A DNA stretch of 64,000 nt, taken from contig QIAJ01000128.1 of assembly GCA_003225495.1 (NCBI GenBank), forward strand, positions 47,328-111,327, given 5' to 3'. Below are positions 51,107 to 59,851 of the stretch, piece by piece. The notes under the pieces were generated by a model that ran no database searches, was not told the DNA's origin, and saw nothing but the letters and a program-made list of their open reading frames with translations. Position 1 is the first letter of the stretch. Each line of letters opens with the position of its first letter. This DNA is from Acidobacteriota bacterium (GTDB lineage Bacteria; Acidobacteriota; Terriglobia; Terriglobales; Acidobacteriaceae). A program made the translations under genes and the position numbers.

Positions 51107-52855
51107 TTAAGCGCGCACCGCTTCACTTAATGGGACGCCTGTCTTAAGAGCGGGCAGTCGAATCTCAAAAGCAGCCCCGCCCTCGGGACGGTTGTAACAA
51201 CTGATCTGGCCCTTATGATCCTGCACCACACCGTAGGTCGCGCTGAGACCCAGTCCGGTCCCTTTGCCGACCGGCTTGGTGGTATAAAACGGATCAAAAA
51301 CCCGTTGAGGATCACGCAGCCCGGGCCCGGTATCGGCGAATTCGATCACCACTTCGTTCCCCTCGTGCCGTAGGGAAACCGTCAGACGGCCGGCGCCAGC
51401 TTCCGCTAGCGCGTCGACTGCGTTTTCCACGACCTGAAGGAATGCCTGCAAAAGTTGATTGGAGTTTCCGAGAACGCGAGGCAAGGCCTCGGCGCTCTTT
51501 ACAGTCAGACTGATTTCACGATTCTCGATCTTGAAACCTTCCATTTGCACCGCGCGCTGGAGCAGTGGCTTCAACTCCAACGGTGTCTTCTCGCCTGGAG
51601 TCTGCTGCGCAAAGCTCAGAAGGTCATTGACCAGGTCACGGGTGCGCCGTGCTTGCTGGCCGATTTTTTGCGCGGTCGAAAGTTGCTCGCGACTCAGATC
51701 GTGGCTTGCTGCCAGCCGCTCGGAAGTTCCCAGAATCGACGACAGGGGATACTCCAATTCGCTGGCTGCCATCGCCACTAACTCTCCCAGCGATGCAAGT
51801 TTGGCTTGCTGGACGACACGTCCCTGCAAGCGCTCCAAATTATCGTAACTGTTGCGCGATTGCCTGAGTAATTGCACGAGCTTGCGGTCCAGCAGGTGCT
51901 GCTTCAGGAAAACAAAAAATGCAAGAACGGCGAATCCACTCATGGCAATACTGAAGCGCACTTGCCGCAAGTATGGCGAATCTGCGCCGAGGAAGAGTGC
52001 CCAGAATCCCATCAGCGGCAACGACAAGAGCGCAATTTTTGCGAGCAGGGGGGCAAAAGGCTCATGTGCCCGTGTGGTCGAAACAGTCGATTGCGTTTCC
52101 CGCAGGCACCGGCGCCCAATGATCGCCACGCGCAAGAAAAGAAGCAAAGAGATCACAAAGGGTACATCGTAGAGGCCGCCGCTTACGTACGTTCCGTGAG
52201 CAATTGCAGCATTGATCGCCTCCGAGGCCATTGCGTAAACGACACTGGCCAGCAGAATGTTGCCATACAACACTCGCCAGGCTCCGGAACTCGTGAGGAA
52301 AGACCATCCTGAGACAGCAATCACGATCAGTGCTTCCAGCAGATAGAGGACATCCCAGCGGAGGCTGTAGGACGGAACGCTGACGAGATATTCGTCCGGG
52401 AAAACTGCGAAGGCATATACCACCACCCACCACACCAGCAGGATGACCACATTCAATGCGCTAGGCAGCATGCCCTCGCTGTCGTCCGTTTTTTGCGGAC
52501 GAATCGAGATAGCCGCCATAAACGGAACCGCATGCAGAAAGAGAACGATATCTCCGTAGAACGGATCCGGAACCGGCCGGCGGAGAACGACCTCAAACCA
52601 TGCCCACCCCGCCGCTTGATTAAACCACCACATCGCGAAGCCCGCGGTCATCAGGCCCCAGAAAAGTCGTGTATTGCCGCGACTGTCGACGGTATTCCGA
52701 ACTGCGACAATAATGGTCGCGCTGGAGATCAGCAAGGGAACCACGTCGCCCATCGCGATGCGGAAGTATTGACCCGGAAACACCAACGGAGCTAGCGAAA
52801 ATGCCAGCACCAGGGCAAATGCGCAAGCCAGCGACGAAATTGGACGCAAAGCCAT
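51107..52855 (-). CDS. Membrane histidine kinase-like protein lacking the phosphoacceptor His
   Basis: 582 residues. The N-terminal half (1-320) has around nine to ten hydrophobic segments. Then a coiled coil (LERLQGRVVQQAKLASLGELV) leads into the dimerisation box, which reads AMAASELEYPLSSILG where kinases have AHExxNPL: Ser365 stands in place of the His. The HATPase_c domain looks intact: N box VVENAVDAL, G1 FADTGPGL, F box DPFYTTK and G2 GKGTGLGLS. So it can probably bind ATP but not autophosphorylate at the usual site. It may be a pseudokinase modulating another kinase. It stands alone, with no response regulator next to it. Confidence 0.88.
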   Translation of the reverse strand: MALRPISSLACAFALVLAFSLAPLVFPGQYFRIAMGDVVPLLISSATIIVAVRNTVDSRGNTRLFWGLMTAGFAMWWFNQAAGWAWFEVVLRRPVPDPFYGDIVLFLHAVPFMAAISIRPQKTDDSEGMLPSALNVVILLVWWVVVYAFAVFPDEYLVSVPSYSLRWDVLYLLEALIVIAVSGWSFLTSSGAWRVLYGNILLASVVYAMASEAINAAIAHGTYVSGGLYDVPFVISLLLFLRVAIIGRRCLRETQSTVSTTRAHEPFAPLLAKIALLSLPLMGFWALFLGADSPYLRQVRFSIAMSGFAVLAFFVFLKQHLLDRKLVQLLRQSRNSYDNLERLQGRVVQQAKLASLGELVAMAASELEYPLSSILGTSERLAASHDLSREQLSTAQKIGQQARRTRDLVNDLLSFAQQTPGEKTPLELKPLLQRAVQMEGFKIENREISLTVKSAEALPRVLGNSNQLLQAFLQVVENAVDALAEAGAGRLTVSLRHEGNEVVIEFADTGPGLRDPQRVFDPFYTTKPVGKGTGLGLSATYGVVQDHKGQISCYNRPEGGAAFEIRLPALKTGVPLSEAVRA

Positions 52856-53018
52856 CCCAGAGCATGATATGAGTTTCTCTTCGTTATGTTTAGGTCACGA
52901 CCAGGTTACCGAAGGTTACTGAAGTAACCACCCCACGTCTCCACCCGAAGACTACTCGGAACTCGTGGCAGGCAAACAGAATTGCGCCGTATTTTCCCCC
53001 GGCTGCTAAAATCTGCCC

Positions 53019-54038
53019 ATGGCTTTCCCGATCACACGCATGCGCCGTTTGCGGTCCTCGGAAGCCCTGCGCTCCATGTTGCGTGAAACCCGGCTCACTC
53101 CCGAGTCTCTGGTCTATCCCATGTTTATTTGTCCGGGATCGGGGATCCGTAAGGAAGTCAGCTCGATGCCTGGAGTATGCAACCTCTCAGTGGACGAAGC
53201 CGTTAAAGAAGCACGGCAGACCCACGCGCTCGGAGTTCCCGCCGTAATCCTGTTCGGTTTGCCGGAGAAAAAAGACGAAGTCGCAACCGGCGCATGGGAA
53301 GACAACGGGATCGTGCAGCGGGCTGCGCGAGCCATCAAGAGCGAAGTTCCCGACTTGCTCGTCATCGGCGATGTCTGCCTCTGCGAATACACTTCGCATG
53401 GACATTGCGGCATCGTGAAAGCCGGTCCACAATCGCTCGGAGCAGCCGCAGCGCCTCCAACAGCTGCCGAGTACGAAATTGTCAACGACGCAACCCTCGA
53501 ACTGCTGGCGCGAACAGCTGTTTCGCTCGCCCGGGCAGGCGTGGACATCATCGCGCCATCCGACATGATGGATGGCCGCGTGGGAGCGATCCGCAAGGCA
53601 TTGGACCAGGCTGACTACCTCAATACACCGATTCTGTCGTATGCCGCCAAGTTCTCGTCCGGTTTCTACGGCCCCTTTCGCGAGGCCGCTGACTCCACCC
53701 CGCAATTCGGGGATCGGCGCTCCTATCAGATGGACCCAGCCAATATCCGTGAGGCAATGCGCGAGATCGAGCTCGATATAGAGGAAGGGGCAGACATGAT
53801 CATGGTTAAGCCGGCTATGCCGTATCTTGATGTAATTGCTGCCGCCCGGAGCCGTTTTGACCTGCCCTTAGGGGCCTTCCAGGTCTCAGGAGAATACGCC
53901 ATGATCGAAGCCGCTGCTCGCAATCATTGGATCGACCGGGAGCGGGTAATGATGGAATCCCTCTTGTCCATCCGGCGCGCCGGCGCCGACATTATCCTGA
54001 CCTACTATGCCCGGGAAGCAGCAAAACTGCTCGCCTGA
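53019..54038 (+). CDS. hemB: Delta-aminolevulinic acid dehydratase (porphobilinogen synthase)
   Basis: 339 residues. Landmarks: [36 protein letters not shown] (metal-binding Cys cluster of the zinc type), [36 protein letters not shown] (first Lys), [12 protein letters not shown] (Schiff-base Lys) and [18 protein letters not shown]. It joins two 5-aminolevulinates in tetrapyrrole synthesis. The length agrees with the family. No other heme gene is near. A sigma-factor gene starts 97 bases on, probably from its own promoter. Confidence 0.97.
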   Translation: MAFPITRMRRLRSSEALRSMLRETRLTPESLVYPMFICPGSGIRKEVSSMPGVCNLSVDEAVKEARQTHALGVPAVILFGLPEKKDEVATGAWEDNGIVQRAARAIKSEVPDLLVIGDVCLCEYTSHGHCGIVKAGPQSLGAAAAPPTAAEYEIVNDATLELLARTAVSLARAGVDIIAPSDMMDGRVGAIRKALDQADYLNTPILSYAAKFSSGFYGPFREAADSTPQFGDRRSYQMDPANIREAMREIELDIEEGADMIMVKPAMPYLDVIAAARSRFDLPLGAFQVSGEYAMIEAAARNHWIDRERVMMESLLSIRRAGADIILTYYAREAAKLLA

Positions 54039-54134
54039 CATACCCTGGCGCCCTTGAAAACAGCTGCTCCCCACATCTTTTGCAACATTTATACAAAAGT
54101 GCTGTAAAATCCGAGGCCACTCAGGTTGTGACCC

Positions 54135-54758
54135 TTGGCCAGCCATTCAGCACTCTCTTCGGAAGACCTGATCAAAGTATGCGTCGGCTCTGACGACGAA
54201 AGCGCATGGGCAGAATTCATTCGCCGATTTCAACCGCTCATCGCCAAGGTTATCGGACGCACCGCCCGGCGGCAGTGTCCGCACATTCCGCCCCATCACT
54301 TGGATGATCTTGTCCAAGAGACCTATCTCAAGTTGTGCGCGGACAATCGCCGACTGCTGCATCAGTTCCAATCCCGGCATCGCGATTCGATCTATGGATT
54401 TATCAAAGTTGTCGCCTCCAGCGTAGTCCTCGATCACTTCAAGTCCGAGCGCGCTCAGAAGCGCGATACCGGTCACACCGAGGCACTCGCGGAGCAAATT
54501 GCGGCGGATCGTCCCGCAACCAGCAACGGCTCGCGCCTCTCGATCGATGACGAAGTTGCTTTGCGGCAAATCGACGACATCGTCGGCACGCTCTATATAG
54601 GCAAGGTCCTGGTGCGAAATCGCGCCGTGTTCTGGATGCATCACCGCGAAGGGATGACCGCCCAGGCAATTGCCTCTATTCCGTGGATTGAGCTGAACAC
54701 CAAGGGAGTCGAGACTTTACTCCGGCGCATGACGCACATGATCCAAAGTCATGTCTGA
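54135..54758 (+). CDS. ECF-type sigma factor
   Basis: 207 residues from a TTG at 54135 (AGG about 9 bases before). Region 2: WAEFIRRFQPLIAKVIGRTARR, HHLDDLVQETYLKLC and IYGFIKVVASSVVLDHFKSERAQKR. Region 4: VLVRNRAVFWMHHREGMTAQAIASIPWIELNTKGVETLLRRM (helix-turn-helix). Between them is a polar linker. The following gene encodes a membrane protein with an N-terminal zinc-binding HxxxCxxC, the layout of sigma/anti-sigma pairs, so this factor is probably held by that protein. Confidence 0.85.
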   Translation: MASHSALSSEDLIKVCVGSDDESAWAEFIRRFQPLIAKVIGRTARRQCPHIPPHHLDDLVQETYLKLCADNRRLLHQFQSRHRDSIYGFIKVVASSVVLDHFKSERAQKRDTGHTEALAEQIAADRPATSNGSRLSIDDEVALRQIDDIVGTLYIGKVLVRNRAVFWMHHREGMTAQAIASIPWIELNTKGVETLLRRMTHMIQSHV

Positions 54759-54891
54759 ATCAAATTGTGAAGGGTTTCGCTCCCCGGAATCGTTCTAATT
54801 TGTGGCTGACATTTTACTGAGCGCGAGCAGTGTGTCTGAGTAGCGGATGTTACGTCAAAATTATTCACGTCTTACTTAATAGGAGTTGGTT

Positions 54892-57800
54892 GTGGCGAGC
54901 GATTTTGAAAACGCGGGGTCCGGCAAACATCAGAGACCGCAGCCCGGTTGCCCTGCGCCGCTCATTTGGTATGAGATCGCTAGCGGCGAACTCGCTCCCG
55001 AATCCACCCAGGAATATCTGCAACATGCGACTGGCTGTGACTACTGCGGTGGCCTGCTGAGCAATGCCGTCTCCGATCTGAGAGAGGAAACCACCGCCGC
55101 CGAAGCCAGGCAAATCGCTGCCCTTGAGAGCGCCCGCCCGGATTGGCAACGTCGGCTTGCCCGGCAGATCACCGGAAAAAGTTCATCGGAACCGCACGCT
55201 GACCCATGGTGGTCGACAAAAAGGGTTCGATGGTTCGCACTCGCCACGGCCGCGCTGGCAGTGGTCGTGATCGCCGTTCAACCGCTTCAGCTACAAATAG
55301 CGGAGACGTTGCTGGCGAGTGCCTACAGCGACCAGCGACCCATGAAATTGAGGATGGCCGGCGCGAAACATGCCGAATTCAAGGTGGAGCGAGGTCCCAG
55401 GCAATCTTCGCTGGATCGGCCGACAACCTTGCTCGTCGCCGAGGCTCTGATCTCGATCCAGATGGGATCGCATCCCTCCGATTCCAACTGGCTGCGTGCC
55501 AAAGGCCGGGCCGATCTGCTCGACGGCAAGTATGAAGCGGCGCGCGAATCGTTAACGCGGGCGCTGCAATTGTCGCCCAAGTCACCCGACATTCTCACCG
55601 ATCTGGCGACGGCCTGCTCCCAAAAAGAAGACTACGCTCAAGCATTCGAATACCTGAGCCAGGTTCTCGCTATCAAACCCGACGATCCAGTGGCGCTCTT
55701 CAATCGCGCCATTGTCGGAGAGCAGCTTCATCTGTACCGGCAGTCGCTGGATGACGCGGAGCGCTACTTGAAGATCGAGCCGAACTCCGAGTGGGCGAGC
55801 GAGGCCAGCGTGCGCGCGAACGAAATACGGACGAAAATCCAGAAACACGATCAGAGCCATGCAGCGCCACTGCGATCGCCCGTGCAGTTAGTGATGTCCG
55901 CCGGCAACCCGGATCTCCGCGCTGAAGTGGATCAACGTATCGAAGAATATTTGAACCAAGCCGTCAGTTCCTGGTTACCGCAAGCCTATCCGGAGGTAGC
56001 GGGCAAGGCCGACCCTGCCGCCCGGCAGGCGCTTTTTTTTTTGGCGGACCTGACCAGCCAGCAACACAACGACCGGTGGCTCTCTGACCTTCTGCGCGGA
56101 TCTTCTTCCGCAAATTTTCCATCCGCGGTCGCGGCACTCGCCCGAGCGGTCCGGGCGAATGAGTCCGGAGAGTACGACGCGGCCACCGAGGCGAGCATTC
56201 GTTCTCATCGCTTCTTTCGCGCGTCCGGCAACGTAGCCGGGGCACTACACGCAGAGTTCGAGCAGACTTTCGCTGGGCAGCTCAAGCGTGATAGCGAGGC
56301 TTGCAGGCGACAAGCAACTGCCTCCCTGTCGGAGTCCGAACGATACTCATATCCCTGGTTGCAGATTCAGCTTGGGCTTGAGAAGGGCGTCTGTTCGGCT
56401 CTGATGGGCGATGTTGGCGCAGATGAAAAAGCCGCCCATGGCGCGATGGCAAAGGCGAAAACCAGCCAATATGGCGCTGTCTACTTGCGCGCTTTAAGTT
56501 TTGCAGTCTCTGACGCACTTGACACGGGCGATTCAGCCTACTCGTTGAACCTGGCGATTAATGGCTTGGAACGCTATTGGTCAGCATCGTTTCCGGCGAA
56601 ACGCGGTTACGCCCTGTACCAAGATTTGGCCTATCTAGCCGAATCAGACGGTAGACCGAATTTGCGCGTCGCCGCCTGGCGAGAATCGGTTTCATTGATC
56701 GACTCCGATGAGGATCTACTCCACCGCGCAATGGCTCATAAGGCGCTGGCGGATGCCGCGACAGCGAACAAGCAACTCCGTGTTGCCGAACAGCAATACG
56801 CAGAGGCTGCCCGGCTTTTCGGTTTAGCCCCGCAGACAGGAGCGAGCCGCAGCCGACGCCTTGAAAACGAGATTCGAACGGCCCGACTCGAATCAGGCCT
56901 CGGCCGGTTTGACGGTGCCATCGCGCGACTGACGTCCATACAGGACCAAGTCCGTCCGCTCCCAAACAATTATCTAGTTCGGATGTTTTATTCAACCCTT
57001 GGGGAATTGCAACTGCGAATGCACCGGGAGGCGGAGGCGGAACAAACGTTACGGCCAGCACTCGCCCTGGCGGAACAGAGTTTGGCAACACTAGGGTCCG
57101 AAGTGGAACGGATGAACTGGAGCAAGAGTGCGGCTCCCGTTTATCTCGCCCTCGCCGAAGCCGAGTTGGCTCAGGGTCGTTTTCAGGAATCGCTGCAGCT
57201 GTATGAATGGTATCTGGGGGCATCGCAGCGGGCGGGAGCAAATGTTCAACCGCGCAAGGCGCAGAATGCTTCTTCGTGGCCCGATCCTTCGCAGCTCCCA
57301 TCCCGCCTTCCGCTGCTCTCGCGGGAAACAGTGGTCGCCTACGGACTACTGCCCGGGGGCCTTGCGATTTGGGTCTATGACGATCGCGGCGTCAGGGCGG
57401 AATGGATTCCGAAAACAACCCAAGACTTGCAGGACTTGGCATCAAGGTTCGGCGATTTGTCTTCTGATCCCAAGTCAGAACTCAGCGCCCTGCGCCGCGA
57501 TGCTCACAGCTTGTATGAGTCTTTGATTGCTCCGGTGGAAGGACGACTGGTGCCGGGTCGCACGCTCGTTGTCGAGGCGGAAGGACCACTCGCGCGAGTA
57601 CCCTTCGAAGCGCTCCTGGATTCGAACGGACACTACCTGATCGAACGCTGGCCCGTTGTTCACTCCCTCGGTCAGGACTCGGATGTGCGACTGCGGAACG
57701 TTGGCACCATCTCGCCGGACTTGTCTGCACTGGTGGTCGGCAGTACGGCCTCTTCCATAGCGGATGGACTCATACCCTTGCCGGACGTAGCCGCCGAAGC

Positions 57801-58317
57801 GGACTCGGTCGCAAGCGGCTTTCATGCGGCAATCGTGCTCAAGGGCCCGGACGCCAGCCTTAGCGCCGTCCGGGACGAGTTGCCTGTGGCGGAGGTCTTC
57901 CATTTTGCGGGGCACTCGCTTTCCACACCTGACAAGACAGGATTGATGCTCACCAACGGTGAGCACTCGGATTCGCCCGTGGTGCTGGACGCCGACGCTC
58001 TGCGTCGAATCAAATCACTGAGCATGCGATTGGCGGTTCTTTCCGCGTGCAGCACCGCGTCTGGCAGCGGAGGTTCCGGAGGATTCAACAGCGTTACTGA
58101 AGCTCTCTTACGCGCAGGTGTGCCGCATGTGGTCGCAAGCCGGTGGGCTGTGGATTCAGTGGAAGCGCGCGCGTTCGTGGAAGACTTTTATCGAAACGCG
58201 CTCGCCGGACAGTCTGTCTCCGACGCGATCCGCCTCACCTCGCGGAAAATGCTTTCCAACCCCCGGACTGCGCACCCTTATTACTGGTCAGCCTTTGCCG
58301 CCTACGGACGGCCCTAG
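54892..58317 (+). CDS. Membrane TPR-CHAT protease-like protein with N-terminal zinc finger (candidate anti-sigma)
   Basis: 1141 residues from a GTG at 54892 (AGGAG 6 bases upstream). Modules: HATGCDYCGGLL (His45, Cys49, Cys52), a zinc-binding anti-sigma-like HxxxCxxC; one membrane helix (about 107-125, WFALATAALAVVVIAVQPL); a long TPR region (for example ARESLTRALQLSPKSPDILTDLATAC); and a C-terminal CHAT domain, a caspase-like fold, with His1008 in FHFAGHSLS and Cys1053 in VLSACSTAS, then VPHVVASRWAVDS and HPYYWSAFAAYG. It lies 133 bases after the sigma gene. A signal reaching the external TPR/CHAT part could release the sigma factor; this is inferred. Confidence 0.88.
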   Translation: MASDFENAGSGKHQRPQPGCPAPLIWYEIASGELAPESTQEYLQHATGCDYCGGLLSNAVSDLREETTAAEARQIAALESARPDWQRRLARQITGKSSSEPHADPWWSTKRVRWFALATAALAVVVIAVQPLQLQIAETLLASAYSDQRPMKLRMAGAKHAEFKVERGPRQSSLDRPTTLLVAEALISIQMGSHPSDSNWLRAKGRADLLDGKYEAARESLTRALQLSPKSPDILTDLATACSQKEDYAQAFEYLSQVLAIKPDDPVALFNRAIVGEQLHLYRQSLDDAERYLKIEPNSEWASEASVRANEIRTKIQKHDQSHAAPLRSPVQLVMSAGNPDLRAEVDQRIEEYLNQAVSSWLPQAYPEVAGKADPAARQALFFLADLTSQQHNDRWLSDLLRGSSSANFPSAVAALARAVRANESGEYDAATEASIRSHRFFRASGNVAGALHAEFEQTFAGQLKRDSEACRRQATASLSESERYSYPWLQIQLGLEKGVCSALMGDVGADEKAAHGAMAKAKTSQYGAVYLRALSFAVSDALDTGDSAYSLNLAINGLERYWSASFPAKRGYALYQDLAYLAESDGRPNLRVAAWRESVSLIDSDEDLLHRAMAHKALADAATANKQLRVAEQQYAEAARLFGLAPQTGASRSRRLENEIRTARLESGLGRFDGAIARLTSIQDQVRPLPNNYLVRMFYSTLGELQLRMHREAEAEQTLRPALALAEQSLATLGSEVERMNWSKSAAPVYLALAEAELAQGRFQESLQLYEWYLGASQRAGANVQPRKAQNASSWPDPSQLPSRLPLLSRETVVAYGLLPGGLAIWVYDDRGVRAEWIPKTTQDLQDLASRFGDLSSDPKSELSALRRDAHSLYESLIAPVEGRLVPGRTLVVEAEGPLARVPFEALLDSNGHYLIERWPVVHSLGQDSDVRLRNVGTISPDLSALVVGSTASSIADGLIPLPDVAAEADSVASGFHAAIVLKGPDASLSAVRDELPVAEVFHFAGHSLSTPDKTGLMLTNGEHSDSPVVLDADALRRIKSLSMRLAVLSACSTASGSGGSGGFNSVTEALLRAGVPHVVASRWAVDSVEARAFVEDFYRNALAGQSVSDAIRLTSRKMLSNPRTAHPYYWSAFAAYGRP

Positions 58318-58408
58318 TTCTTAGTCCCGGTTGTCCCAAAAAGCTGTAGAAGTGAACACGCTGGATCATACGGTTTCATACTTCCCCAAAGACAGGAGAG
58401 CAGACCCT

Positions 58409-59431
58409 ATGAATAGCCATCGCCACTTCCCCGGCAAGCGGGTTGCAATTGCCAGTGTCTTTCTGGCGGCAATCGTCCTTGTCGCTTGCGAGCAATCCCA
58501 ACAAGCAAACCCGGCACCATCAGCTGCGCCTAAGGCAGCGATGGCAATGGAGAAGGTCTTCGTCGTCTTCGAGGGACCGTGGGCCATCGTGTCGGATCCG
58601 AAGAACGCCAACAGCATTCTCGCCCTTGCACCCAAGACCAAGAGCCACCGGGATCTCAACGTGGCAGCTTCCAACAATGCAAACCTGGCGGCGGGAGTCT
58701 ATGACTTGTCCGTTCCCGGTTACAACGGAACGCCTGCGAGCGGGAGCCTCGATTCTAGCTTTGCACAGGCCAAAATCGATCCCGCCAACGTCCAAAGCGC
58801 ACTCGACAACAAGTCCGGCCGCTACGCCATCCGTCTGCCCCGGCCCTCCGCATTCGTGGCCGCCAAACGAGCTCGCAGCCGGTTCGGGGATGCTTACCCT
58901 CCGGTCGGCGAACAGAATTACGTCACCGCCGTCTCGCTAGTTTACAACGTGAGCACCATGAACGGGTTCTCGGTGGCCGGCACGCCCGACGCGGGGACGT
59001 TCAATCCCCTCCTGCTTCAGGTGGACACGCCAACCATTAACTTCCTCATTGAACCAGCCATGCCGGATGATCCGAGCGACCGCTGCAGTATCCACTCCCG
59101 CGAGGCATTCCGCGATACAGTTAAACTTTTGGGCGTGTCACTCTATGTGGATTTTCCGGATGATGTCGGCAGTTGCCACACCACCGACCCTCAGAAGGCC
59201 CACGCTGCCAAGACCGCAGTGAATTGGACTACCTCCTGGGCACGTGTGATTGCTTCGGCAGATGGGAACCAAACCGATACTCCAAATGTCGGCTCAGTCG
59301 GTGGTATTCACGCGGCAGCTATCGCCGAAAACTTTGCTGATGGTACTGCCCACAAACTAATGGCTGCGCTGTATTTCTTTCACGTGCAAGGAACCGACTG
59401 CAAGGCGCCCCTCATCTTCGGCACGCCATGA
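58409..59431 (+). CDS. Lipoprotein of unknown function
   Basis: 340 residues from the ATG at 58409 (GGAGAG 9-10 bases before). A signal sequence with lipobox LVAC (IASVFLAAIVLVACEQ) points to a lipoprotein. The mature part contains a long Asn/Ala-rich beta region (VSDPKNANSILALAPKTKSHRDLNVAAS and GVYDLSVPGYNGTPASG) and Cys residues near the end (DRCSIHSRE, GSCHTTD, GTDCKAP) that may form disulfides. No domain is recognised. It follows the CHAT gene by 91 bases on the same strand and may belong to the sigma regulon; that is a guess. Confidence 0.6.
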   Translation: MNSHRHFPGKRVAIASVFLAAIVLVACEQSQQANPAPSAAPKAAMAMEKVFVVFEGPWAIVSDPKNANSILALAPKTKSHRDLNVAASNNANLAAGVYDLSVPGYNGTPASGSLDSSFAQAKIDPANVQSALDNKSGRYAIRLPRPSAFVAAKRARSRFGDAYPPVGEQNYVTAVSLVYNVSTMNGFSVAGTPDAGTFNPLLLQVDTPTINFLIEPAMPDDPSDRCSIHSREAFRDTVKLLGVSLYVDFPDDVGSCHTTDPQKAHAAKTAVNWTTSWARVIASADGNQTDTPNVGSVGGIHAAAIAENFADGTAHKLMAALYFFHVQGTDCKAPLIFGTP

Positions 59432-59851
59432 AGCCAATAGTGCGTGCATAGAGGACGCATGCCGGTAATAGGCGGAAAGCTGTTCTTCATCTGTTATTTT
59501 GCTAAGGCGTATGTTGCTGACAGCAGATGGGAAACGTGTTTCCCGGAGATCTAACTGCCCACCGGATACGCCATGCGCACCAGCGTTCTCTCCGAGAAAG
59601 GCACATATAGCAAAGCCGCCGTGGCGGCGAAGGCGAGTCCAATCCCGATCTGCGGCAGCAGCAGGAAGGGATCGATCGCCCATAACTGCTCCATTGTCGG
59701 CTTTGAATCCTACTTTCCCGTCAGCGTTTGATTACCTCAGTAACTGTCCGATTTCCCGCTTCGAAACAGATAATGATGTACTCCAACCTTGTGTTGGCGG
59801 TGAAGATTTCCGATGTAGGGATTAGGAATCCCATCGGATCGAGAGCGTGGT
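59432..59851. other. Intergenic region with one possible small gene
   Basis: About 420 bases between the lipoprotein and the hybrid kinase. Apart from the 47-codon frame at 59551-59694 (minus), no coding or RNA feature is recognisable. The stretch just before 59852 presumably carries the promoter of the kinase. Confidence 0.4.
59551..59694 (-). CDS. Possible 47-residue single-span membrane protein
   Basis: The frame begins ATG (59694) and ends TAG (59551). The product has a plausible membrane helix, FLLLPQIGIGLAFAATAALL, flanked by an acidic N-terminus (MEQLWAIDP) and a basic tail (PFSERTLVRMAYPVGS). Orientation residues fit a small inner-membrane protein. No good ribosome binding site lies at the right distance, so expression is uncertain. 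Confidence 0.4.
   Translation of the reverse strand: MEQLWAIDPFLLLPQIGIGLAFAATAALLYVPFSERTLVRMAYPVGS

Noticed and set aside
56558..57301. 247-codon minus-strand frame in the TPR part of the CHAT gene
   Set aside because: Arg/Pro-rich shadow of the repeat region without start signals.
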